Notes under the pieces: model-generated
Database searches by the model: none
Seen by the model: the letters and a program-made list of their open reading frames with translations, nothing else
What the model was told of the DNA's origin: nothing
Shown here: piece by piece, positions 53,931-62,962 of the stretch
How positions within the stretch are numbered: the stretch's first letter is position 1
How the letters are laid out: each line of letters starts with the position of its first letter
Made by a program: the position numbers and the translations under genes
Assembly: GCF_900129295.1 (NCBI RefSeq)
Contig: NZ_FQUU01000001.1
Coordinates: 1 to 64,000, forward strand
Reading direction: 5' to 3'
Source: Flavisolibacter ginsengisoli DSM 18119
GTDB lineage: Bacteria > Bacteroidota > Bacteroidia > Chitinophagales > Chitinophagaceae
DNA: 64,000 nucleotides

Positions 53931-56570
53931 TTATACAGCCCTTTTTAAACAGGTTAAACTTTGCAATGCCTGGGATTGATGCTTAAGAACGCATTCTGTT
54001 ACGGCTACATAATTTTCTACCAATACTACTATTAATGAACCTGGCTTCCTGTGAAGGATAGCATGTTCTACCGCATCACATTCGCACCCTATGAATTGAA
54101 TTGGTTTAGCAGGATCTATTTCCCTGATCCCGGTTGTCAACAGCTCATCCATTTCCTCCTTTGACCTTCCTCTCATGTCTTCATCATGGCGGATTATGAT
54201 TTCATCAAATATGCGGGCAGCTTCTTCTGCCAGTGCAATAATATCCTTATCCCGCCTGTCACCTACTCCTGTGATAATACCTACTTTACAACTTTGTTCA
54301 AAGGAATTTATAAATTTACCCAGGGCCTTTAATCCATGTGGATTATGGGCATAATCGATCATGACCGTGCAATCATTCAATTCAATTATATTGGCCCTGC
54401 CTGGGGTGGTTTCACTTGAAGGAACGAAAGTTTGCAATGCTGTGCGTATAACACTAAGCCTTATATTATTTGTATAAGCTGCAAGCATAGCGGCTAAAAC
54501 ATTTGCAATGTTATAATCTGCCTTACCACCAAAAGTTATAGGAATATTCTGCATCTCCTCAATAGGTACGATGTGATCTGCCACCCTTAAAATCAAGTAA
54601 CCCTCCTCCGGGTAAGCAGCAATACCACCCTGACTGCAATGTTGCTCTATTCTATCACTGTTACTAAATAAAGAAAACAACGCCACTTTACATTTCACGT
54701 TTTCTTTCATGGCGTATACGAGGTCATCATCCGCATTAAGAATAGCATAACCATTAATGTTTACACTTTCCGGAACCACTGATTTCACCCTGGCAAGTTT
54801 TTCAATGGTATTGATGCCCTGCAAACCCAGGTGATCTTCAGCTACATTGGTTACTATGGCAGTATTGCACTGATCGAATGCTAATCCTGATCTCAGAATG
54901 CCACCCCTGGCTGTTTCCAAAACAGCGAATTCAACAGAAATATCCTTAAGTATGGTTTCAGCTGATTGAGGACCGGAACAATCACCTTTGTATACCAATT
55001 CATTACCTATATAAATGCCATCTGTAGTTGTATAACCTGTTACAAATCCTGCAGCCTTTGCCATATGCGCCATTAAGCGGGTGGTGGTTGTTTTACCATT
55101 TGTACCCGTAACAGCTACTATTGGAATTCTTGAATCTGTACCCTCGGGAAACAACATATCAATTACAGGTTGCGCCACATTCCTTGGAGTACCTGAATTT
55201 GGTTCAAAATGCATCCTGAATCCCGGGGCAGCATTTACCTCCAGTACCACTCCACCGTTTTCGATTAAAGGATGGGAAAGATCTGGCGCCATCACATCAA
55301 CACCACATATATCCAACCCAATGGCCCTGGCAGCTCTTTCAAATAAAACAATATTGGAAGGGTGCACTTCGTCTGTGACATCGGTAGCAGTACCGCCAGT
55401 GCTTAAGTTAGCAGTAGGCTTAAGGTAACATATGCGACCAGCTGAAAGCACGGAATCCAAATTGAGCCCTTGCTTGTTTAAATATTCAAGGCATACATCA
55501 TTGATCTCTATACATGTCAGTACATTGTCATGCCCTTTGCCCCTTCGAGGATCACAGTTAACAATTTCAATCAATTCCCTGATAGTATGATGCCCGTCGC
55601 CTGAAACAGATGCCGGTGTGCGAAGAGAAGCTGCTACGAATTTATTATTGATAACAAGAACCCTAAAATCTTTACCCTTAACGTATTTTTCAACTATAAT
55701 TTTTTCTGAATAAAGTTTTGCACGTTCAAAACCCTTCACGGCCTCTTCCCAGGATTCAACATTTATTGTAGCACCTTTTCCATGATTTCCGTCAACAGGC
55801 TTCAACACAATGGGGTAACCAATAACATCTATTACTTCTTTCAGTTTTTCCACAGAAGAAACAATTTCTCCCTGTGGGACAGGAATATATGCCCCTGTTA
55901 ATATCTTCTTGGTCCTGTGCTTATCACAGGCTATATCGACGGCTATAGAACTGCTACATCCTGTGAGGGTAGCTTCAATTCTTTTTTGCCTGCATCCATA
56001 CCCCAATTGCACGTAGGCTTCTTCGTCAAGCCGAAAAGCAGGTATTCCTCTTTTCTTTGCTTCCTGAACTATAGCATTGGTACTTGGCCCTAATCTTTCC
56101 TGCATCCAGAGTTTCTTTATCTCAAAAATGTCAGTTTCCAGGTCGTAAGATCCACCATCAATTAAGGTTTCAGCTATCCTTACAGCTGCTTGGGCAGCAT
56201 AAAAGCCTTCCTTTTCCTCAGCATATTCAAAAACGACGTGGTAAATACCTGCCTTTCCAGTGCCACGCGTTTGACCAAAACCTAAGTTAATACCTGCAAG
56301 CGATTGAATTTCCAAAGCGATATGCTCAATTACATGGCCCATCCAGGTTCCTCTTTTTACTCTTTCAAAGAAACCGCCGGGCTTGCCTTCACTGCACCTA
56401 TGCTCATATAACGAAGGAAATAAGGACTGCAACCTTTCACTAAAGCCATTAATTTTATTTGTAGGGAAATTTTCAAGGTCTTCAAGATCAAGGGTCATTT
56501 GGATCAAATTCCCGCGCTTGATAGACCAGAAATTGGGGCCTCTAAGCGCCTTCAACTCCAAAACTTTCAT
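53931..56570 (-). CDS. cphA: cyanophycin synthetase
   Basis: 879 residues with the three-domain layout of CphA: N-terminal domain (MKVLELKALRGPNFWSI ... GHVIEHIALEIQ), ATP-grasp region (about 215-480; YPIVLKPVDGNHGKGATI, VVLEVNAAPGFRMH) and Mur-ligase-like domain with the P-loop VTGTNGKTTTT (about residue 487) and YAHNPHGLKAL. It polymerises Asp and Arg (or a variant) into cyanophycin, using ATP. Length and motifs fit the family. It is divergent from the cyanophycinase gene, with 104 bp between starts, so they are probably co-regulated. Confidence 0.95.
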   Translation of the reverse strand: MKVLELKALRGPNFWSIKRGNLIQMTLDLEDLENFPTNKINGFSERLQSLFPSLYEHRCSEGKPGGFFERVKRGTWMGHVIEHIALEIQSLAGINLGFGQTRGTGKAGIYHVVFEYAEEKEGFYAAQAAVRIAETLIDGGSYDLETDIFEIKKLWMQERLGPSTNAIVQEAKKRGIPAFRLDEEAYVQLGYGCRQKRIEATLTGCSSSIAVDIACDKHRTKKILTGAYIPVPQGEIVSSVEKLKEVIDVIGYPIVLKPVDGNHGKGATINVESWEEAVKGFERAKLYSEKIIVEKYVKGKDFRVLVINNKFVAASLRTPASVSGDGHHTIRELIEIVNCDPRRGKGHDNVLTCIEINDVCLEYLNKQGLNLDSVLSAGRICYLKPTANLSTGGTATDVTDEVHPSNIVLFERAARAIGLDICGVDVMAPDLSHPLIENGGVVLEVNAAPGFRMHFEPNSGTPRNVAQPVIDMLFPEGTDSRIPIVAVTGTNGKTTTTRLMAHMAKAAGFVTGYTTTDGIYIGNELVYKGDCSGPQSAETILKDISVEFAVLETARGGILRSGLAFDQCNTAIVTNVAEDHLGLQGINTIEKLARVKSVVPESVNINGYAILNADDDLVYAMKENVKCKVALFSLFSNSDRIEQHCSQGGIAAYPEEGYLILRVADHIVPIEEMQNIPITFGGKADYNIANVLAAMLAAYTNNIRLSVIRTALQTFVPSSETTPGRANIIELNDCTVMIDYAHNPHGLKALGKFINSFEQSCKVGIITGVGDRRDKDIIALAEEAARIFDEIIIRHDEDMRGRSKEEMDELLTTGIREIDPAKPIQFIGCECDAVEHAILHRKPGSLIVVLVENYVAVTECVLKHQSQALQSLTCLKRAV

Positions 56571-56674
56571 ATAACAATACTTGGTTCGATTGTATTTATT
56601 ATAAAATTTATACCAATTATTGCATTGGTAACCATAATGATGTTACTAACGAATGGCATGCATTTTTTTAAAAC

Positions 56675-57550
56675 ATGTATATGCAAAGTCCAAAAGGTTA
56701 TTTAATTGCTATAGGTGGTGCTGAAGACAAGGGATCAGAAGCAGAAAAGGAAAGACAAAACAGTTTAGACTTCTTTAAAGAAGGTATTCTGCAGCAGATA
56801 GTGGACCTGGCAGGAAAAAAGTCAACCCCTAAAATTGAAGTAGTAACTACAGCCTCTTCCATACCGGATGAAGTAGCCCAGATTTACAAAAAAGCTTTCA
56901 AAAAACTTGGCCTGGTAGATATCGGCCATTTAAAGATCACCAATCGAGAAGAAGCTGATAGTAAAAAGACCCTGGAACGCCTGGAAAAATGCAATTGTAT
57001 TCTTTTTTCTGGTGGAGATCAACTGCGCCTTTGTTCCATAGTAGGAGGAACTGAATTTCTGGATATTTTGAGGGAACGATTTGAAAAAGAACATTTTGTT
57101 ATAGCTGGCACAAGCGCTGGAGCAGCTTGCATGGGCAATACCATGATTGCCGGTGGAGAGGAATCCAAGGCATATCTGAAAGGTCGGGTTGAATTAAGTA
57201 TAGGGCTAAGCTTTTTGAGAGATGTGATCATTGATACGCATTTTGATGCAAGGGGAAGATTTGGCAGACTGGCACAAGCCATTGCAGCCCAACCTGGCGC
57301 TATTGGTATAGGACTGGATGAAGACACCGGTATAGTAATAGAAAAAGGGAGGATGCTGAGAGCTATAGGTTCAAGCAGTGTAGTGATAGTAGATGGCAGT
57401 AGCATCAGTCATAATAATATAGCAGATATCAAGTCAGGTATGCCCATATCTATTTCCAGCCTGGAAGTAAGTATTATGACCAACTCCGATGTTTATGATA
57501 TAGATACAAGGGAATTTGTTGGTGTGAAATTTAATCATCATGAAAATTAA
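56675..57550 (+). CDS. cphB: cyanophycinase
   Basis: 291 residues of the peptidase S51 family. The nucleophile S147 sits in IAGTSAGAACMG; the early GYLIAIGGAEDKG and DTHFDARGRFGRL motifs are typical. It degrades cyanophycin to beta-Asp-Arg dipeptides. No signal peptide is seen, so it is intracellular. Facing cphA across 104 bp, it gives a make-and-mobilise pair for nitrogen storage. Confidence 0.94.
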   Translation: MYMQSPKGYLIAIGGAEDKGSEAEKERQNSLDFFKEGILQQIVDLAGKKSTPKIEVVTTASSIPDEVAQIYKKAFKKLGLVDIGHLKITNREEADSKKTLERLEKCNCILFSGGDQLRLCSIVGGTEFLDILRERFEKEHFVIAGTSAGAACMGNTMIAGGEESKAYLKGRVELSIGLSFLRDVIIDTHFDARGRFGRLAQAIAAQPGAIGIGLDEDTGIVIEKGRMLRAIGSSSVVIVDGSSISHNNIADIKSGMPISISSLEVSIMTNSDVYDIDTREFVGVKFNHHEN

Positions 57551-57593
57551 AAGAAGAACTACTCCTCCTGCAACTTATTTTATTGCTCGGGGC

Positions 57594-57627
57594 AAAAAAA
57601 AACTCCATAGTTTTTAAAGCTATGGAG
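57594..57627 (-). terminator. terminator of the DES1-like desaturase gene
   Basis: 8-bp stem CTCCATAG/CTATGGAG with a 9-nt loop, followed on the minus strand by a run of nine T (A-run 57594-57602). It is 28 bp past the desaturase stop. Confidence 0.92.
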
Positions 57628-57654
57628 GGTATCATATAAGTTGGTAGAACTGGC

Positions 57655-58686
57655 TTAATTAGCAGTAAATTCCGGCTCTGTAAATTTCTTTTCCCTGGCC
57701 AGTAATTCAACATCAGGTTTAGATTCATCAACCAAAGGAACTTTGCCCCTGTTCTTTCTTACTATCCTGGAGAATAAAGATATTTCCCTGTCAAAAAGGA
57801 ATCGAAGCCATAATTTAGTCCAGGACCTGTGAGACGCAAGGGAATCGTAGAATACGGGTGCTGTGCTTTTGATTTGTGGCAACTTATTCCAGGGAACTGA
57901 AGGAAAATCATGATGCTCATTGTGAAAGCCTACATTAAAAGCAACTGTATTCAGTACTCCATAATAACTATAGGTTTCCTGTTCTCCATGCGTGAGGTAA
58001 TGTTCCTGTATCCAACGTCCACCCAATGGATGTAAACCCACTGAAAAGAAGAAAGATGCCGTTAGAAAAGCCACTGCTTTTATACCTACAAAATACCAAA
58101 TGGCAGCCATAAAAATGATCTGAACACCCCAGTTCAAAGCGATCCACCCATCAAATGGCTTGATTTCCTTTAAACGGGATACCCTGAAAGCCTGGAAGAA
58201 TGGATAAAAAAGAAACCATATGGATTTGCCAATAAAGTTATTGTTGATAAGACGTGCTTCCCAGCGGTTAGGCAGGTCAGCATCCAGTTCATGAATGCCC
58301 TGGAAAGAATGATGCTTGATATGATAACGTTCAAATGATACAGAACTTGCAAAAACCTGCGGAATATTGGCAAAAATGCCGGCAAGCCTGTTGGCTACCT
58401 GGTTTTTAAAGATCAGGCGATGAGCGCATTCATGGATCATTACAAACAATGCATGATCTATAAAGGCCCCTGCAAAGTAAGCTGCAACCAATAAAAGCCA
58501 CCAGGGTTTATCAGCAAGATAAATGGCTCCACCAACCTGCAGACCCACCAACAAAAGGATAAACCAGAAGGTGTTTGGATTCTTACCTATTAATTTCCTT
58601 ACATCGGGATGTTGCTTTAGTATCTGCTTGGTTCTAATTCTGTGAGGTTCTGACGAATCAGAATAGATAAAATCTCTTTTCCGCAT
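57655..58686 (-). CDS. fatty-acid desaturase of sphingolipid delta-4 (DES1/DEGS) type
   Basis: 343 residues. His boxes HECAH, HIKHH and HNEHH coordinate the di-iron centre. Several stretches resemble eukaryotic dihydroceramide delta-4 desaturases: the N-terminal SSEPHRIRTKQILKQHPDVRKL, then FANIPQVFASSVSFERYHIKHH, GLHPLGGRWIQEHY, QETYSYYGVLNTVAFNVGFH and EHHDFPSVPWNKLP. Membrane helices lie between. It may desaturate the long-chain base of the sphingolipids common in Bacteroidota. Substrate unproven. Confidence 0.85.
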   Translation of the reverse strand: MRKRDFIYSDSSEPHRIRTKQILKQHPDVRKLIGKNPNTFWFILLLVGLQVGGAIYLADKPWWLLLVAAYFAGAFIDHALFVMIHECAHRLIFKNQVANRLAGIFANIPQVFASSVSFERYHIKHHSFQGIHELDADLPNRWEARLINNNFIGKSIWFLFYPFFQAFRVSRLKEIKPFDGWIALNWGVQIIFMAAIWYFVGIKAVAFLTASFFFSVGLHPLGGRWIQEHYLTHGEQETYSYYGVLNTVAFNVGFHNEHHDFPSVPWNKLPQIKSTAPVFYDSLASHRSWTKLWLRFLFDREISLFSRIVRKNRGKVPLVDESKPDVELLAREKKFTEPEFTAN

Positions 58687-58797
58687 TAGTTTTAAAATAA
58701 GGTTTAAAAATAAGGAAGGTATCCGCGAATATTCTAAAATATTAATTAATATCTTTTCAGAAACAGGTAATTGGGAATATATTTTGGTAAAGCGGCC

Positions 58798-59049
58798 TTA
58801 GCAGTCTTGTAAGGACGTGATATCTATTTCCTCCAGGTATGGCTCCAGGGCACTGGTTTCAGCAAATCCTCTAAATCCCTGGATCATGCAAAAGCTGTTG
58901 TTATAAAATACTTCGGCATAAAAAATATTGATCTGGTAAAGGAAGATTGTGAAGTCTTTATAAACCCTTTCAGCGACTAAAACCCCATAATTTAATAGTG
59001 TTTCAGCCTGTTGAATTTCATCCTGTTCATTGAAGTCATCCAGTGTCAT
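58798..59049 (-). CDS. 84-residue orphan protein, paralogue of the gene at 47266
   Basis: 83 residues without signal or membrane segment: LLNYGVLVAERVYKDF, FLYQINIFYAEVFY, SALEPYLEEIDITSLQDC. It matches the protein at 47266-47520 along its whole length, at roughly 40% identity by eye. The N-terminus is acidic (DDFNEQDEIQQAE). No known family; it occurs alone between lipid and trehalose genes. Confidence 0.7.
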   Translation of the reverse strand: MTLDDFNEQDEIQQAETLLNYGVLVAERVYKDFTIFLYQINIFYAEVFYNNSFCMIQGFRGFAETSALEPYLEEIDITSLQDC

Positions 59050-59200
59050 GAACCGGCAAGATAAAAATCCTATTTAAACAAAGCAATTGAACTTCTGAAA
59101 AGAACTCACATATTTTTTAAATGTATAAGAAATAAATCCAACCCATTATATCAGTTATGGCACATTAATTTGTGCAATAAAGGCAAAACAGATAGGTATT

Positions 59201-62200
59201 ATGATTCAACCAGAGACGGCAATTGATGATAAAATACATTGGTATAAGGATGCTATCATTTATGAACTTCATATAAAAGCTTTTAGCGATAGCAATGGAG
59301 ATGGCATTGGCGACTTTGAAGGTTTGCTGACCAAACTGGATTATTTACAAGAGTTGGGGATCACAGCTATCTGGCTACTGCCCTTCTATCCTTCGCCATT
59401 GAAGGATGATGGTTACGATATCTCTGATTATTATACAATAAACAGTAGTTATGGTACTATAGAACAATTTCAGCGATTACTGGAAGAAGCCCATAAGCGC
59501 CAGCTAAAAGTGATTACAGAATTGGTTATCAACCATACCTCTGACCAGCATCCCTGGTTCCAGAGAGCAAGGACAGCCCCTAAAGGTTCAATAGAAAGAG
59601 ATTTTTACGTCTGGAGCGATGATCCGGAACTTTATAAAGAAGTGCGCATCATTTTCCAGGATTTTGAAACTTCAAACTGGAGCTGGGATCCTGTAGCACA
59701 ACAATATTACTGGCATCGGTTTTTCCATCACCAGCCCGACCTGAATTATGACAGCCCGGTGGTACAACACGAGGTATTAAACATTCTTGATTATTGGTGC
59801 CAGATGGGTGTGGATGGATTCAGGCTGGATGCTGTACCCTATCTTTTTGAAAGGGAGGGCACAAATGGGGAGAACCTTCCTGAAACTCATGCTTTTTTAA
59901 AAAAGCTAAGGGCACATATTGATGAAAAGTTTCCTGGAACCGTTTTTCTTGCAGAAGCCAACATGTGGCCAGAAGATTCTGCTTCTTATTTTGGAAACGG
60001 GGATGAGTGCCATATGAATTACCATTTTCCTGTGATGCCACGTATGTTCATGGCATTACAAAGGGAAGACAGGTATCCTATCACTGATATATTTGAGCAG
60101 ACACCTTCCATACCGGAAACCTGCCAATGGGCGATGTTCCTGCGCAACCATGATGAATTGACGCTGGAAATGGTAACTGATGAAGAAAGAGATTATATGT
60201 ATAAGGTCTATGCCAAGGATCCAAAAGCACGGATCAATTTGGGCATCAGGCACAGGCTGGCTCCTTTGATGGATAATGACCGAAGGAAAATTGAACTCAT
60301 GAACTCACTCCTATTCTCCATGCCTGGCACCCCTGTGATCTATTATGGTGATGAAATTGGCATGGGAGATAATTTTTATCTTGGAGACCGCAATGGTGTA
60401 AGAACACCCATGCAATGGTCGCCGGACCGCAATGCTGGATTTTCCGCAGCGAATCCCCATAGTTTATACCTGCCTGTTATAATAGACCCGGAATATAATT
60501 ATGAAGCTGTAAATGTGGAATTACAACGAAGGAATACCTCCTCCCTATTCTGGTATATGAAACGCATTATTACACTCCGGAAAAATTATAAAGCTTTCGG
60601 AAGAGGTGATATGAAATTTCTTCATGTGGATAATCCTAAGATATTGGCTTTTACACGCACGTATCAAAATGAGACCTTACTGGTAGTGGTCAATCTTTCA
60701 AAATATTCCCAATCAAGCGAAATACCCCTTCATTCCTTTGCCGGCTATGTGCCTATAGAAGTTTTCAGCAAAAACCCCTTTCCTACAATCAAAGAAGATG
60801 CGCCCTACTTTTTTACACTAGGACCGCATTCCTTTCTCTGGTTTGAATTACAACCGGCTTTTGAACCTTCAAATGAAGGGGAAAAATTGTATGAATACTC
60901 CCTATCATCAATAGGTGATGTGGAAAGCAAGAGTTTCCTGGCAGAATTGGAGAAAAACATATTACCACATTACTTATACAAAACCAACTGGTTTGTTGGA
61001 AAAGAAAGAAGCATACACGACATTTCAATTATTGAAAATAACAGGATAACCATTGCAACAAACGAGATAAACCTGTTACTGCTTGAAGTTAACTATGAAA
61101 ATGGGTTGCCGGAAAATTATATTCTACCCATAACAGTGGCTAAGGACCCATTAATGAAAACTATAAAAGAAAATTATAGTGAGTCGGTGATAGCTTTATT
61201 AAAATCTGGTAATGAACGCGCTTTGTTATGTGATGCTTTTTATATTCCTGAATTTCAGCAATGGATATTCAGGAACTTACAATCAAATAGTACAATAAAG
61301 TTACCAGGTTCATTACTTCAATTTACGGCTGAAGAAGCAGTGAAAAGCTATACCGCAGGTACAGAGTTAAAGTCCAGGATTCATCCGGGACATCAAAAAA
61401 ACACATCCATTGCTTTTGATAACAGGTTCTTTTTGAAGTTGTACAGGAAGGTTGACAGTGATATCAATCCTGATGTTGAACTTTCGTATTACCTGGCTAA
61501 GAGAACAGCATTTACCTACACCCCTTTATACCTTGGCAAACTGGAATGGCAAATAGCAAAAAGGTCTTTTGTTTTAGGACAAATTCAGGAAATGGTGGAG
61601 AATCATGGTGATGGACGTACCTATATGACGGAACGTCTCAATAATTATATTGAACGGATATTAGCCAAGAATCATTATAACAATAACTTACCGGAATGCT
61701 TTTCAAGTCTAACGGAGCCATTGTCCTATGATCAATTGCCCCAGGAGTTGCAAACATTATTAGGAGGGCCTGCTTCGGAACAAAGCCAGTTGTTAGGTAA
61801 AAGGGTAGCCATGATGCATATTGCATTATCGTCAGGGAAAGACAAAGATTTTGTTCCGGAAGAATTTTCACTTCATTACCAGCGTTCCCTTTTTTCGTCT
61901 ATGCAATCAATGGTAAGGGAAACCTTTCAAAATATTAGTAAAGTTCCGCCAGGTACAAGAAATGAAAACTTTCATCAACTGAAAGAAATTGTAAATAAAA
62001 AAGATATACTGCTGAACATATTAAAAGAGATATATAGCAAGAAAATAGAAGCAAGTAAAATACGAATACATGGTAATCTTCACCTCCAGCAGATCTTATT
62101 TACCGGGAAAGATATTGCAATACATGATTTTGGTGGTAACCCACATCGCAATTACAGTGAAAGAAGACTAAAGCGATCGGCATTCCGTGATGTAGCATCA

Positions 62201-62539
62201 ATGATACGATCATTTTATTATGTTGCCCATAAGACCTTTCTTAATAGCAACCAGTTTGATAAAGATGAAATGAATGCATTACTGCCTTTTGCTACAATAT
62301 GGTCACACTATATGAGCGGGTTCTTTTTAAAGGCATACCTGGAAAAAAGTAAGGGCAATAGCTTTATTCCTGAAAACAGGTCTGAACTTGAAATATTGAT
62401 CAGGACCCAACTTTTAGAAGGAGCAATCAACGACCTTAATTTTGAATTAAACCATAGGCCTGAATATATTTTTATCCCATTAAAAATTATTGATGCGATA
62501 GTTAACCCGGTGGAAACAAAAAAAATCCCCGTGGCTTAA
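59201..62539 (+). CDS. treS: trehalose synthase (maltose alpha-D-glucosyltransferase) fused to a maltokinase domain
   Basis: 1,112 residues. Residues 1-555 are a GH13 enzyme with nucleophile D210 (VDGFRLDAVPYL), acid/base E252 (FLAEANMWP) and D318 (RNHDE), plus LLPFYPSPLKDDGYDI: a complete TreS module that interconverts maltose and trehalose. From about 590 a maltokinase-type domain follows (cap region, then HGNLHLQQIL and IHDFGGNPHR...SERRLKRSAFRDVASMIRSF). The catalytic loop has N959 where maltokinases have Asp (HGD), and GGNP where they have EGEP. The kinase half may therefore be altered in activity. No signal peptide; cytoplasmic. Confidence 0.9.
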   Translation: MIQPETAIDDKIHWYKDAIIYELHIKAFSDSNGDGIGDFEGLLTKLDYLQELGITAIWLLPFYPSPLKDDGYDISDYYTINSSYGTIEQFQRLLEEAHKRQLKVITELVINHTSDQHPWFQRARTAPKGSIERDFYVWSDDPELYKEVRIIFQDFETSNWSWDPVAQQYYWHRFFHHQPDLNYDSPVVQHEVLNILDYWCQMGVDGFRLDAVPYLFEREGTNGENLPETHAFLKKLRAHIDEKFPGTVFLAEANMWPEDSASYFGNGDECHMNYHFPVMPRMFMALQREDRYPITDIFEQTPSIPETCQWAMFLRNHDELTLEMVTDEERDYMYKVYAKDPKARINLGIRHRLAPLMDNDRRKIELMNSLLFSMPGTPVIYYGDEIGMGDNFYLGDRNGVRTPMQWSPDRNAGFSAANPHSLYLPVIIDPEYNYEAVNVELQRRNTSSLFWYMKRIITLRKNYKAFGRGDMKFLHVDNPKILAFTRTYQNETLLVVVNLSKYSQSSEIPLHSFAGYVPIEVFSKNPFPTIKEDAPYFFTLGPHSFLWFELQPAFEPSNEGEKLYEYSLSSIGDVESKSFLAELEKNILPHYLYKTNWFVGKERSIHDISIIENNRITIATNEINLLLLEVNYENGLPENYILPITVAKDPLMKTIKENYSESVIALLKSGNERALLCDAFYIPEFQQWIFRNLQSNSTIKLPGSLLQFTAEEAVKSYTAGTELKSRIHPGHQKNTSIAFDNRFFLKLYRKVDSDINPDVELSYYLAKRTAFTYTPLYLGKLEWQIAKRSFVLGQIQEMVENHGDGRTYMTERLNNYIERILAKNHYNNNLPECFSSLTEPLSYDQLPQELQTLLGGPASEQSQLLGKRVAMMHIALSSGKDKDFVPEEFSLHYQRSLFSSMQSMVRETFQNISKVPPGTRNENFHQLKEIVNKKDILLNILKEIYSKKIEASKIRIHGNLHLQQILFTGKDIAIHDFGGNPHRNYSERRLKRSAFRDVASMIRSFYYVAHKTFLNSNQFDKDEMNALLPFATIWSHYMSGFFLKAYLEKSKGNSFIPENRSELEILIRTQLLEGAINDLNFELNHRPEYIFIPLKIIDAIVNPVETKKIPVA

Positions 62540-62546
62540 CACGGGG
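62518..62546 (-). terminator. terminator for a minus-strand transcript, overlapping the treS stop
   Basis: 7-bp stem CCCCGTG/CACGGGG (62527-62533 and 62540-62546) with the treS stop codon in its loop. On the minus strand it is followed by eight T residues; on the plus strand there is no T-run. It therefore serves a minus-strand RNA. Confidence 0.85.
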
Positions 62547-62962
62547 ACAAATATTGTCAGGCGATCAGTCTTGGCTGTTTGTATGGTTGATCATTATTGG
62601 ACGCCTGGGTTCTCAAAGGTTCGGATAAGGATAGGATTGGATTTAAACGGTCTTCTAAGGATAATCAGAACATTGGTTATTCGAAAGGATAAGGAAAGAA
62701 GTTGACTGATATTGGATTTAGTTTTGGTTTTTCAGGACTTGGATAGTTCGGTTTTCTGGACATTGGATGGATTGATATGTATCAATCAACTTCTGACACA
62801 AAAATAGCTCAGCCTGCTATACAAGGCAATGGCATTTTTGCCCTATTTTTTTATTATGGTTTTTACTTAAAAGCCACATTATTATTAGTGTGATTACGAA
62901 TCAGGGCACGTAGATATACGAAAGTTGTATAGCAGAATAAATAGAATCTAATAGTAATAGAG
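62540..62962 (-). ncRNA. candidate small RNA (or micro-ORF transcript) ending under treS
   Basis: This 423-bp gap contains a TTG (62827-62829), 20 nt and TATTTTTG (62799-62806, minus strand), matching a Bacteroidota -33/-7 promoter. The strong terminator at 62518-62546 would end a transcript of about 275 nt. The RNA is poor in G and repeats AATCCAA/ATCC-type motifs. Short frames (28 codons from 62763) look weak, so a non-coding RNA is more likely. Unproven. Confidence 0.4.
62799..62829 (-). promoter_or_regulatory. Bacteroidota-type promoter for the candidate small RNA
   Basis: On the minus strand TTG, 20 nt, then TATTTTTG. This fits the TTG/TAnnTTTG consensus with the expected spacing; transcription would start near 62792. 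Confidence 0.5.

Noticed and set aside
62540-62800. tmRNA, 6S RNA or SRP RNA
   Set aside because: None of the expected conserved segments (tRNA-like ends with tag reading frame, 6S bulge, SRP tetraloop) can be seen.
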